From Gamsiella multidivaricata (Eukaryota; Mortierellomycota; Mortierellomycetes; Mortierellales; Mortierellaceae), in NCBI RefSeq assembly GCF_025024155.1, contig NW_026251838.1:1-64000 (forward strand): DNA of 64,000 nt. The letters are read 5' to 3'. The stretch's first letter is position 1. Every line of letters begins with the position of its first letter. Both the position numbers and the translations under genes were made by a program. Below are positions 46,215 through 58,592 of this stretch, piece after piece. Below the pieces are notes generated by a model. The model searched no databases and had not been told where the DNA came from. It worked only from the letters and a program-made list of their open reading frames with translations.

Positions 46215-46506
46215 TTTGTTGTTGTTGCTGCTGCTGCTGTTGTTGCTGTTGTTGTTGTTGTTGCTGTTGTTGCTGTTGCTGTCGCTGCTGCTGTTGGTGA
46301 AGCTGTTGCTGTTGCTGTTGATGGTGGAGCTGCATAGCTAATTGACTATTATTCATGCCAGTGATTCCACCGGCACCGTATCCAAGCTGGTTGGGATTGA
46401 GGCCGTGCATGGTTACTCCTCCGGAGAGGCCTCCACTGCCTCCTTGTCTGCCCTGCTGAGCGTACTGCTGCATGGTGGAAGAGTGTTGTCCTTGCATCGC
46501 ATACAT
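44696..46506 (-). CDS. CAF40: CNOT9/Rcd1/CAF40, CCR4-NOT subunit with long polyQ tract
   Basis: Armadillo-type subunit of the CCR4-NOT deadenylase, which docks RNA-binding proteins and shortens poly(A) tails. Exons: 46506-45930, 45786-45631, 45532-45426, 45348-45253, 45134-44944, 44843-44696; 424 residues. The conserved domain starts near 142 and is nearly complete across the junctions: [132 protein letters not shown]. Residues 63-141 are almost all Gln, encoded by mixed CAA and CAG runs, far longer than in yeast or human. Divergent from the cyclin gene, with 615 bp between. Confidence 0.95.
46084..46320 (-). repeat. CAA/CAG polyglutamine tract in CNOT9
   Basis: About 79 codons, nearly all CAA or CAG. 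A pure (CAA)n run of about 17 units lies at 46135-46185, followed by CAG-rich blocks. Likely length-variable. Confidence 0.95.
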
Positions 46507-47121
46507 GCGTCTTTGCGAAATCCTTGGGTTGCGCTTGCTCTCTCAGTCTCTCGCTAAAGGCGAGCCTTGTCAGGTTCGTGTTGATGGGATGATGAAGAAC
46601 GAGAAGAGGAATTTATTCTTTTCGAAGCATGGTTACAGTCTGCGATCGCGTGTGCTGCATACATATACGCCCATTAATGGAATTTCATAGCTCCATCTCC
46701 GCCCCTTTGTTGTTATGGGCTGGTTACCGCCTTTTTGCGTTGGCTGCATCGCTGTTGTGATTGTTCGCTGTCCCCTACTCCATTGGCCATCATCCTGTCC
46801 TCGAACTCCCCTTCACTCGCCTTCACTCGCCTTCACTCGCTTAATCAGCCATCGCGCCTTCCACCGATCGCCTTCCTATTTTCTTGACAAAAAAAACACC
46901 TTCATGTATTGATATCCCTTTTCCCGTTCCCTTTTTGTTCAACAAGCCTTTTGACCCCTCACTCTGATATTTTCTTAATACATCAGTCCTTTTGTTCTTC
47001 TTGACCTTGCGTTTCAGCGCGCATCTGGACCTACGCCTGCACCCTTGGCTTCCCTGCCCCTCCCTCGAGCAAAGGGGGGTCATCCGGTTTTGAAACTGCA
47101 TCCACATCCACATCTTTAATC
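46507..47121. promoter_or_regulatory. Divergent promoter, CNOT9 (-) and B-type cyclin (+)
   Basis: 615 bp. Contains three tandem copies of CCTTCACTCG at about 46809-46841. No coding sequence recognised. Confidence 0.5.
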
Positions 47122-49122
47122 ATGTCACAGCCTGTAAGTTGTCACCTGCGCCTCGTTCTCTCCTTATTGGAATGATATGGCGCTTGATTATAAGATAACG
47201 TATGCTGAAGGTGTCCATAACATTGACAATTTGGATAGATATCGCGTCCTCGCGCGCCATTGATGGCAGGCAAACGTGCGCAAAACAACGAGAACCTCGC
47301 CAGTGGTCAGCAGGCTGTCACGTATGTCAAGGATGCCATGAGCTCAATGCAGGCATCCACCAAGGGCAAAGTCATTGCCACAGCATCAAGCAGTACTGCC
47401 CTGAAGAAGCGTGCTCTGGTCGAGAAAACCAATAGTCGCCCCAACTTTGCCAGCAACGGAGAAAACAAAGAGGTAATGTCTTTTTCCTTCGATCCATTTC
47501 ACAATGTCATCACATATTCTTTCATTGCTCCTGCGATGACATCGTTTTATTTATTTTTCCAAGACCTTTCTTGTCACTGTCACGTCCACCGCAACAAAAT
47601 TAAAACGCGTACCTGAAAATATTGATGTTTAACCGATCTGAACCGTTTGAACGTATCAATTCTGACTCGATTCCCGCCATTAGAACATCAACACTAATGT
47701 GATCAGGAACCAGCCAGTGAAGGTCCGTGTACCGTCAGTTCAGGCGCCCATCCGATGGGCACCCATTCAGGTGTCCGTACCTGTCAAGGGCCCTGTTCAG
47801 GCGCCCGTTCAAGTGCCTGTCAAGGTCCCTGTTCAGGCTCCCGTTCAGGTGCCCGTCCAAGTGCCTGTCAAGATCCCTGTTCAGGCGCCCGTCCAGCACC
47901 AATCGAGGCGAGTGCTACAGGAAAAGGCTATTGGTCACCAGGAACGCGTCTACGTAGTCAAGAAGGAGGCAGTGGTCGTGAAGATGGAGCCTGGACTTGT
48001 ACCAGAACGCATACCCTTGGCACAGCAGCCTGTCAAGTCTGCTGTAAAGCGAGTCTTGCCCCCGTCCACAACGGAATCCCTTCTACCGTTGCTCGAGGGT
48101 GAGAAGGAGGCGCGCGCCTATGAGGATGAAGAGAATAGGAAGCGAGCCAAGCGCGAGGTCTATCTCCAGTGGGACGACTTGGATGCAGACGACGTGCATG
48201 ATCCTTTGATGGTGTCGGAATATGCCGTGCAGATTTTTGATTACATGCAGGAGCTGGAGGTATTACATCGTGCAGGAATTCTATTGTTCGCGCGCCGATG
48301 CTTGCATCATGGGCAATAGCCATTAACAAACTTTACCCTTTGTCTCTCCGTTAGGTGCTAACTATGCCTGATCCGCGATACATGGATTCTCAAAAGGAAT
48401 TGGCCTGGAAAATGCGAGGGGTGTTGATTGACTGGCTCGCAGAGGTTCACTATAAGTTCAAGCTGCTCCCAGAGACGTTGTTCCTGTCTGTGAACCTCAT
48501 CGACCGCTTCCTGTCTCTGCGTTCAGTCTCGTTAGTGAAGCTGCAATTGGTCGGTGTCACGGCGCTGTTCATCGCGGCTAAGTATGAGGAGGTGATGGCA
48601 CCCTCGGTAGCGAACTTTATCTACATGTCCGACGGTGGATTCAAGGACAAAGAGATTCTGCAGGCCGAGCGGTACATGTTGCAGACATTGGGCTTCCAGC
48701 TGTCGTACCCTAGCCCCATGAACTTTTTGCGTCGCATCAGCAAGGCCGATAACTACGATATTCACTCGCGTACCGTCGCAAAGTACTTGATGGAGATCCC
48801 TCTTCTAGACTGCAACTTTTTAGAGTGTCCGCCTTCGATGATCTCTGGAGCTGCGCTCTGTCTCGCGAGGAGGATGATGGGGCATTATGATTGGCATGAC
48901 AACTTAGTGCATTATTCCGGCTACACAGAGGAGGAGCTGATGCCATGCATGGAACGTATGGTGCATTATCTACAGCGACCACTCAAGTCCCAGACCTTTA
49001 TCTTCAGGAAGTACTCGACGAAACGATTTTTGAAGGCATCGATTTTTGTCAGGGAATGGGTTTACAATATGACTCGGGAAATGGAAATGCAACAACTGCA
49101 AGCCGAAGCTGGGGGATTTTGA
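47122..49122 (+). CDS. B-type (mitotic) cyclin
   Basis: Regulatory subunit of Cdk1 for G2/M. Exons: 47122-47133, 47239-47472, 47684-48259, 48355-49122; 529 residues. The N terminus has an RxxL destruction-box candidate (SRPRAPLMAGKRAQN, spanning the first junction). Residues about 90-150 are an unusual run of PVQ/PVK tetrapeptides. The two cyclin folds start near VSEYAVQIFDYMQELE and show MPDPRYMDSQKELAWKMRG, VLIDWLAEVHYKFKLLPETL, the MRAIL-like helix (KMRGVLIDWL), LVGVTALFIAAKYEEVMAPS, AERYMLQTLGFQLSYPSPMN and ISGAALCLARRMM. Its 3' UTR carries one UGUAUAUA site at 49191 before the AATAAA. Exon 1 encodes only four residues. Confidence 0.95.
47767..47900 (+). repeat. 12-bp repeats encoding PVQ/PVK tetrapeptides
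   Basis: Eleven or so consecutive units of CCYGTYMARGYN type encode PVKG, PVQA, PVQV, PVKV, PVKI and so on inside the cyclin N-terminal region. Confidence 0.9.
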
Positions 49123-49190
49123 GCTTATCTTCTCTTCCTCCATGCCATGTTGTTTCCTCTCGCTTTTCTTTTATTATTATTCCTTGTACT

Positions 49191-49198
49191 TGTATATA
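49191..49198 (+). promoter_or_regulatory. PUF recognition element UGUAUAUA in cyclin 3' UTR
   Basis: Exact match to the site predicted for the PUF protein at 58593-62675; 69 nt after the cyclin stop and 38 nt before the AATAAA at 49237. Confidence 0.7.
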
Positions 49199-49236
49199 AG
49201 ATCCTCCGTCTCCATCCCTCCCTCCCTGCTCACCGC

Positions 49237-49242
49237 AATAAA
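49237..49242 (+). terminator. AATAAA polyadenylation signal, cyclin gene
   Basis: First AATAAA after the cyclin stop codon, 115 nt downstream. Confidence 0.6.
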
Positions 49243-49631
49243 ACTCGATATTTATTCAAAATCATTGTAACCATTCCTTTGAGGATATCGATATACAAAC
49301 AAGACATGCCAAATGGCCTAAGCGAAATGCATGTCGTCATGCTCAGTTCGTGTGCATGGGCCAACCTTGTCTCCCCAGCGATTGGTTATCTGAAACGCTT
49401 CGCCTATTACGTAGTTCACGTGACCTCCTATGCCTTTTTATGGGTCCTGGGGCCCATCTTTTTTCTTTTCTTTCTTTCCTGCACTCACCACCTCCACTTC
49501 CATTTTTGCACTCCCATCGTTCAACTTCCATAAGAACCAACCACAAGCTTACGAAATCTCTTCTTAAAGGCCCCTCATCGATTGATCCGCCTTATCTGCC
49601 AAGTCTCTTCATATCACATTCAATTACAATC
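49243..49631. other. Intergenic, promoter of the next gene
   Basis: No gene seen; pyrimidine-rich stretch at 49455-49500. Confidence 0.5.
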
Positions 49632-50765
49632 ATGGTCACAACGCGCTCCAGAGGAAACAAGCAGGCCGCTGCCACTCAGGATGCAAATTCCACCGCTGTT
49701 GCTGCACCCCAGCAACTCAAGCGTAAGGGTAGCAATGCCTCGAATGTCTCGCCTGCTGCAAAGCTCTCTAAGACGGATCCGACTGTAGATTTGGTCACAG
49801 AGGAGCTGCCGAAGGCTCCTGCACCAACACCCGTCGCACAACCTCAGCAACCGCCACTTGTAGCCGCGGTCGAGGCAGCATTGCCAGTAGCGGGCTCGAA
49901 CACTACCACAGCTGTCCCAGCGCCTGCTTCCGCTTCAGCGACCGTGCCCGCAGTGGCATCTACCACCGACACAACGACGACGACACCTGCAACAGTCGCG
50001 GCATTGGAGACATTGAAGGAACCAACCCCAGCGGAGGCTCCCTTGCCAGAGGTTTCCACTGTTTTGGGCGAACCGACGACTGCCGCCAGCCTCACGGCTC
50101 CGATCACGACAACACCACCAGCACTCGCGGCTCCTCAACTGTCGACGATCCCGGCCCAGGTTCCCCTGGCTTCAATGACGACAACGGCTCCTTCGGCTGC
50201 AGCAGTGGCAGAGCCAACAGCTGCAGTCACTACTATGGCTTTTTCAACAGCAGTACCCTCCCTGTCAGCGATGGCGGACCCTTTCAGTTTAAGCGGCGCT
50301 AGTGCCATGGACGGTGTAACTGCCCCCGCTGCTGTGATTCCCTCAACAGCAGTGCCCTCGCTGGCAGCGGCGGCGGACCCTTTCAGTTTAAGCGGTACTA
50401 GTGCCACTAATGGTGCAGTTGTTGCGCCCGCTGCTGTGGTTCTTCCAGCAGCAGTGCCCTCACTGGCAGCGGCGGCGGACCCTTTGAACTTGAACAACGC
50501 CAACATCACGGCCGCTGTTGCTCCATCAGCGACGACGATGCTTCAGCCCCAGGCCTTTGGAGTGAACGGTGGTGCAACTGACATGATCACAGAGCCATCG
50601 GCAAAGTTGAATGGCACTGGGCATATGTCTTCGGTGTTGGGTGGAATTGACGCTGCAACCACAGGTACGAATGCGGCAGCCGCTGGCGCTGGCACAAACG
50701 AACCACAGCCAACGATGAATGCAGAGCAGAAGGTCAAGCAGTCGAATGGACCAACTCTTGGCTAA
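49632..50765 (+). CDS. Ala/Thr/Pro-rich repeat protein of unknown function
   Basis: Single-exon gene for 377 residues; I do not recognise a family. It starts MVTTRSRGNKQ and has a basic, NLS-like stretch (LKRKGSNASNVSPAAKLSK). Most of the rest is Ala/Thr/Val/Pro-rich low complexity. Three imperfect tandem units of about 33-36 residues lie at about 215-310, each with AVPSL, then ADPFSLSG or ADPLNLNN, then an A/T/N segment and APAAV. The C terminus has NAEQKVKQSNGPTLG. The whole frame is open without introns, the codons are C-rich at third positions like neighbouring genes, and an AATAAA follows, so it is likely real. A UGUAUAUA site lies in its 3' UTR. Confidence 0.65.
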   Translation: MVTTRSRGNKQAAATQDANSTAVAAPQQLKRKGSNASNVSPAAKLSKTDPTVDLVTEELPKAPAPTPVAQPQQPPLVAAVEAALPVAGSNTTTAVPAPASASATVPAVASTTDTTTTTPATVAALETLKEPTPAEAPLPEVSTVLGEPTTAASLTAPITTTPPALAAPQLSTIPAQVPLASMTTTAPSAAAVAEPTAAVTTMAFSTAVPSLSAMADPFSLSGASAMDGVTAPAAVIPSTAVPSLAAAADPFSLSGTSATNGAVVAPAAVVLPAAVPSLAAAADPLNLNNANITAAVAPSATTMLQPQAFGVNGGATDMITEPSAKLNGTGHMSSVLGGIDAATTGTNAAAAGAGTNEPQPTMNAEQKVKQSNGPTLG

Positions 50766-50842
50766 GAAGACGAAAACGGCTTTTTTCTTGGATAGCGTGA
50801 TTTGAGATCTTGACGCGTCGATTCACAATCAGACTGAAGCGT

Positions 50843-50850
50843 TGTATATA
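50843..50850 (+). promoter_or_regulatory. PUF recognition element UGUAUAUA, 3' UTR
   Basis: Lies 78 nt after the stop of the unknown gene and 33 nt before an AATAAA at 50883. Confidence 0.55.
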
Positions 50851-50888
50851 CGCCTTTTTTTTTCTTTTTTTTTTTTCAAGTAAATAAA

Positions 50889-51578
50889 CTCAAAAATCGA
50901 GCTTCTTAAGAATGGGTTTATTGTGTGTGGTCGAATCGAGGGGAGACTACCCTTATCGTTTGGATGAAACAGAGCCCCAGGATTTAGAGGGATATAGATG
51001 CACCATGACGAAGCATAGAGCGCTAAGTAATGATGATTGCACCATTGGATCATCGGCTCGTTGGCTAGTATGGGTCTATGGCTAGGTGATCTGAAAATGA
51101 AACGCGGCACTGTGCTAGGCCGTGTTTGTTCGTATAAGTACGCAAGGAAGAGACTATGGAACCATATTATGCCACGCATTTAATAGAATGACGAACCGCG
51201 CATACTTTATGGATTCGTAATGTAGGTATGTTAAAGACACAGGATAGCCATGGCAGTAGCCGAGAAAATGTCTATCAGTTTACTGGGCAATATGAAACGC
51301 ATTGTGACAGGTGTAGTAGCTATTGATAGATATAATAGATGTGCAGTAAGAGGCTACAAGCTGTTGTTGGGAAGGACAACAACCCTATCGAATAGCATCC
51401 TAGCGCCCATCTCGCAAAGAACTTGTCGATGCACCAGAAAATCGATTGCACTTCGCCCAATGCATCTTGGGCACCACAAGCCACTGCTTTTTTTTTTTTT
51501 TTTAATATTTTCATTCCTTGAAAACCAACAGCTTACACTCGACCTTCAACTACAACCAGAACCAGACGACCGCCGCCA
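50889..51578. other. Intergenic, DNMT2 promoter
   Basis: No gene recognised. Contains a T tract at 51488-51503. Confidence 0.5.
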
Positions 51579-53454
51579 ATGACCGAGTCACACCACTTTC
51601 GAGTCCTGGAGTTCTATTCTGGCATTGGAGGAATGGTAACTTTCGATTCAGCAGAGCCAGCCGCATTATAACCCAAGCAGTGCGAGGTATACATACTTAC
51701 TATCCCTAACTACTTTTTGTCCAAATAGCACTATGCCTTCGACGAGTCTGGACATCAGGGAAAGATCCTCAGGGCATTCGATATCAATACGACAGCAAAT
51801 GAAGTTTATGCCCACAACCATGGGAAGAAGCACTTGGCGCAGGTAATCTATCGATCAGCGAACTCTCTCTCTCTAATGGCATTAGAAATTGGATATGTTA
51901 TTGCGGGGTACAATGACTAACGATCCGCATTGTACTCTCGCTACTTAAATAGAGAAACATTGAGGCCGTACCAATGGAGTACTATGATGAACAGCAAGCC
52001 GATGTCTGGCTCATGTCACCACCATGCCAGCCTGTATGTGAATTCTTTATCAGCTTTCCCCTGCAATGAAATTTCATCCGCTATCTCGCCTTCTCGTTTA
52101 ACGATTCTCAAAATGCCGCTTCAATAGTATACAAGGACAGGAAACAAAGCAGGCAGCAAAGATGCTCGAGCAAAGTCTTTTTTATATCTCATGGACATTC
52201 TCCCAAAGATGACCCACCCTCCGAACTACATCCTACTCGAAAACGTCAAGGGCTTTGAAGAATCCGACTCTCGTGATTTCCTCGTGGAGGCACTCATGGG
52301 CGCTGGGTATGAGTTCCAGGAGCTGTTGATCACACCTCTGCAGCTTGGGATCCCCAATTCCAGGATGCGGTATTATTGTCTCGCCAGGAAGACAGATAAC
52401 GTCGGACCATTCGTTCAGCCTGTTACAGGTACTTTGATTGGGTACATTCCATCCTTAGAAGGAGAATTAGAAGGAGACCTGGAAGGCGAACAAGGTGTAG
52501 ATGGACCAAAGCAGAGGGATTTTGTTGATGGGCGGAAACAGGGAGATCTGTCGGGATTATCGACCTCGGTGGCAGCGAAGAAGCGAAGGACGAGTCTTTT
52601 GACGTCGACGGTGACGAAGGAAGGCATGAATGGGGCAGGGGAGAAACCGGATGAGGACGCTATTCTGTCAGATCCTATGTTGGCACTCAAGGTTGAGAAG
52701 TTGGACAAATATATTGAATTCAAGGATGTGGCGGATGAGCGCATGCAGCGGTATATGATTCCAGATAAGACCTTGATCAAGTATGGCGCGTTATTTGATA
52801 TCGTCAAGGAATCGACCAGGCGAAGTTGCTGCTTTACAAAAGGTGAGAGGCATTCGCTTTAGAGGCTTGATGTTTTCGGCGACGAAAAGGTACCAGCCGC
52901 TTAACCACGCCGATTACCTGTCACGCTTTGTAGGATATTATCACTATGTTGAATCGACAGGATCTATTCTGCAGATGGCGCACGAGAAAGACGTAAGGTG
53001 TCATTGCTATTGCTCTTTTCTTTTGGACTACTAGCAAATATCTTACCTGGGATTTTATTCTGCTTGCTGTGTTCTAACCCACTAGACTGCGGCAGTGTTT
53101 GATGAGGCAGGCGCAATAAAGGCCCAGGGTAAAGTGGGAGACGGGACCGAAGCTCCTAACGCCGACGAATATAATGCCAAGGCGCTTGCTCTGCTCCGTA
53201 CGCTTGGCTTGAGATACTTTACCGAAAACGAGGTGGCCAGGTTGATGGGTTTTCCTGTCTTGGAAGGAAAGTTTTCGTTCCCAGAGAAAACCTCACTCAA
53301 GCAGCGGTATCGTGTTTTGGGAAACAGCATCAACGTCAAGGTGGTGTCACATCTTATCCGGTACCTACTGACGTCTAAGACGGAGAACATCTCTGAAAAG
53401 AAGGCGGAAAAGGAGGCTGGTAAAGATCCTGAGGTGAGATCCGAGTCCTCTTAG
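51579..53454 (+). CDS. DNMT2: DNMT2/TRDMT1 tRNA (cytosine-5) methyltransferase
   Basis: Family members methylate C38 of tRNA-Asp and some other tRNAs. Exons: 51579-51635, 51729-51842, 51953-52033, 52128-52842, 52934-52992, 53086-53454; 464 residues. The SAM motif FYSGIGGMHYAF spans intron 1. Motif IV SPPCQPYTR spans intron 3 and holds the catalytic Cys. Next come LLENVKGFEESDSRDFLVE (motif VI) and LGIPNSRMRYYCLAR. The family mark CCFTKGYYHYVESTGS spans intron 4. The C-terminal motifs are ENEVARLMGFP and RYRVLGNSINVKVVSHLIRY. An added charged segment of about 80 residues (EGELEGDLEGEQ, then KKRRTS) separates motif VIII from the target-recognition part, making the protein longer than the usual 380-400. 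A Lys/Glu tail is extra too. Confidence 0.95.
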
Positions 53455-53655
53455 AAGGGATATGAGAAGAGCTACGAGTGGCAGTTCAAGGATGGATTTG
53501 AGAAGGGATCTGAGGAGGAGTTTGAGTAGGGATTTGAGAAAAGGGTCTGCAAGTAATAAAGAATACGCCATGACTCGATAATAAAGACGCGCGACTGTAC
53601 GCCCGGAACAGTTTACGGATATAATCTTTTATTTATAGATATCAACTTGTGTGCA

Positions 53656-55000
53656 TTATTTCTTGGCGTCCTTCGTTGCCTGCTCCTCGATCGCCTTCAG
53701 AAAGCCTTCTACGCCTGTATTAAAAACAAGGAGCATCGTATGAGCATTACAATCATGATACTTCCTTTTCAGCAAACACGTTAGACCAATGCAGGACAAG
53801 ACTCTCTCTTACCATCTCCAGCGTTAGGTCCAAGGCCGAACTGTCTCAGCAAAGGCCCAAGCTGTCCAGATTCCAATGCTGTGCTCAGCGAGACCAAGGC
53901 CTGTGAGAACTGTGGTGCCCGTACAATCGCCTGGATTTCCTCCGGTGTCCTTTCTGAGGACTCTGGCAAGTGCGGGAACAATGCCTCGCAGATCTTGGGG
54001 TTACTGAGTAATGGTGCGACGGCCCCTGGCGTGAGAACGTGATCCAGACGAAGATTTGAACGCTGTGCCATAGATCCTGCTGCCTCTACAAACGGGAATT
54101 GAGAATGAATATGCGAGGTAAGCTATTAAGTGAGTTCCTCCAACTGAAATGATTGAGGCGTGGGAACACATCGATGCTGTTCCTTACGAGGGACTTGGAT
54201 GCCTCCTAAAAGATGACGCAGCTGATCCATTTGCTGCGAGGTCAAGGATGACCCCCCAGTGCCTGCGGCTGCGCTAGCTGGGTTCGTGCCTGTTGTTGCT
54301 GACGATGAAACGGGTACTGCAGGAGCGAATGCTGCAGAGGGCGTAATAGAGGAGGTAGCTGTTGCTCCTGTTGAAGACGTTGTATCAGCTACATGCTCGA
54401 CTCCCTCCATGGCCACGTCCTCGTCCAAGCCCTGTTCCTCGTCGTCTTGTGAATGGATCAGGGTGTTGACCTGCTGCAGAATGAATTGATCCTGGGCTGT
54501 ACTGGCGTCCTGGAGCCAGAAGAAAAGCTTTTGTGAAGAAGACTTGAACTGAAGCATGATGACGCGTCCAGAAGTGCACTGAGGGACAGCAATGAGCTCC
54601 GCGTCTCCGGGGAAGAGGATCAGGTCCTAGTCAAGGGTTGACAAATGTTGGAAGGTATTAGGTCTGTGTATTAGCCTTGCGCTATTGGGTCAGGTCGAGG
54701 GATATCGATTATCCACTGCAACAGCTTACATCTTCAACTGCTCCTGTTGTCCGGTTCTTCCAGTAAAAGTGCATCATTCCGTCCTCTTCGTCCAAGTAGA
54801 CGAGTCTAGGGCATCATTGAAAGGATAAAACTGGGTGTGAGGAGTGACCCTTGTTGGACATGAAGTGATCTTCGGCATGCAAAAGATTAATTCAAAGCAT
54901 ACCCTTTTGCGGGATCTGGTTTGACGGTATTGGTTCCTGTAATCCTGAAGCATCTTCCTGCCTTGAATTCCAAGAGGCGAGGGTGTACCGCTGATGCCAT
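53656..55000 (-). CDS. RPN13: RPN13/ADRM1, proteasomal ubiquitin receptor
   Basis: Proteasome base subunit that binds ubiquitin through its Pru domain and the deubiquitinase UCH37 through its DEUBAD domain. Exons: 55000-54903, 54805-54730, 54626-54188, 54085-53813, 53714-53656; 314 residues. The Pru domain (about 6-115) reads LLEFKAGRCFRITGTNTVKP, DPAKGLVYLDEEDGMMHFYW, DLILFPGDAELIAVPQC, FKSSSQKLFFWLQD across three junctions. An Ala/Thr/Ser linker follows, then DEUBAD (LRLDHVLTPGAVAPLLSNPK, CEALFPHLPESSERTPEEIQ, FSQALVSLSTALESGQLGPL). It has the full two-domain form, unlike baker's yeast Rpn13, which is Pru only. Starts 99 bp from the end of ERG1. Confidence 0.95.
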
Positions 55001-55099
55001 GTTGCTTTATTGATGGTGAGTGAGCGAGTGATTCAAATGCGAAAAAGCGGCGCTGTGGCATAAAATGACATAACGCGTGATTATTTATTTTGCTACGAA

Positions 55100-57003
<1,904 letters not shown>

Positions 57004-58592
57004 TTTCGTTTTGTGCTGTTTTGGAGGATGTGGAGGGTATGGAGGGTGAGGGCGATGTGGATGAATGCAAGGGCGTAAGGGGACAAGCGGCGACAGATGA
57101 GAGAAAGATTAGGGTAGAGCTACTTTCATGGCGGACTCTCGGCAGTCTTTTATAAGGGGACGATGGAGACCTTCTTCCTCTAGGCAGATCAGGCCACCCG
57201 CCAGCAAAGCTACAGACCCGCGAGGGCGGGAAGGAAAAATATGAACACGAAAAGTGAAACAAGAGATTTGTTTCCTGTGTAAGACATATGAGCACTGCCG
57301 CCCTACCGGCAGCACAAGCAATTGAGAAGGAATGTGGCATGATCTTTGTCAATTGCCATATCGATCAATTACAGGATGTCAATGGGATCCATGTGTACTG
57401 TGCCCACCACTCCGCCTTACTTCAATTCAGCTGAGAAGGAGCAATAGCAGCAGTAGCGACAAAAGAAAAAGGCTACAGCCATGGACTCATAAACGTCCGA
57501 TTTCAGTTGGCTCTGTCCGAATCCAGGTCCTTGTCCGAATCTGTGCAAAATTTAAAAATTAGTGGCGCTCTTTTCGGATGCTGCTTCTTTTGGGGGTAAG
57601 AACCATTAAACTGGGTCGCTCTTACATCCACAGGGATGCAACGTTTTCTTCCGTAGCACATTCCCGATTCGATCGCTGTACTTAGTTACTTGCCAGCTAA
57701 CCCTTCCATACGCTGTTTATTGTGCTTTTGCTTGCAGGAAATAGGGGCACGTTTTTTTTTTATCACGCGCCAGCTCAGGGTCTTTACAAGTTTATTTACA
57801 TAGCTCACTGATCTACTTGGTAAAACGACTGCAGTCTTCCCGACTATCCACTCCTTCTTTCATGTCCATTGCCTAGCCGGTATCGGGTCGGTGTCTTGAA
57901 TGCATGCCAAGAGCTAGGGGGACGGTGCATAGCATTGTAGGAGGCGAACGATTAAGGAAGGACACAGTGATACACTCACCCTGTATTCAGGGGAAAGAGA
58001 CGAGTTTCTACAACTATTTCCTTCTTTCAGATCGAATGAAATAGTGTAAATAGCGTTGGCGCTCACAGCCTCTTTCAGTGTTGTTCGATTCGCAGATTGT
58101 TGAATCTTTGCAAAGAATTGCTCGGAAATAATCAATTGCTGCATCTGGAAATAAAGGCTGCTTGAATGCAGTTTGATTCTGAGTGGCAATTGATCGGAGA
58201 TGCCTGGCAGGTAATGTAAGACGGATGCAATTGCATGGAGTACAGCCGATATACGCTTGTTTTGCGTCAAGGCTGGTGAGGAACTGTAGCGAGGTGTTCT
58301 CAAGTTCGTTTTCCTATGCATTGGATAGATTTTTTTTTTTTGGCAGCAAATCCAATGTCGCACAAAATGTGGTGACTGCACACATGGGAAAGTCTCTGTC
58401 TCCCTTTCTAAGCATCCTATCCACTTTTTTCATCTCCATCCTACTTTCATCATCATTACTATCATCATCATCACCCTCAGCTTCTAATCCCCCAGCAGCA
58501 TAACAAGGCGATCAAACCATACTCATACACCGGCACTCGCTGTGTCGTACAAAGGCTCTCATTTCTGAAATCGACACCCGCTGCAGCCAGTA
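57004..58592. promoter_or_regulatory. Divergent region, ERG1 (-) and PUF (+), about 1.6 kb
   Basis: No gene recognised; an open minus-strand frame at 58381-57914 looks like chance. A T tract at 58330-58340 and a (tcatca)n run near 58445-58470 precede the PUF start. The length suggests a long promoter or 5' UTR for the PUF gene. Confidence 0.5.

Noticed and set aside
46039..46341. Plus-strand poly-Leu and poly-Val/Ala open frames
   Set aside because: Antisense readings of the CNOT9 polyQ tract.
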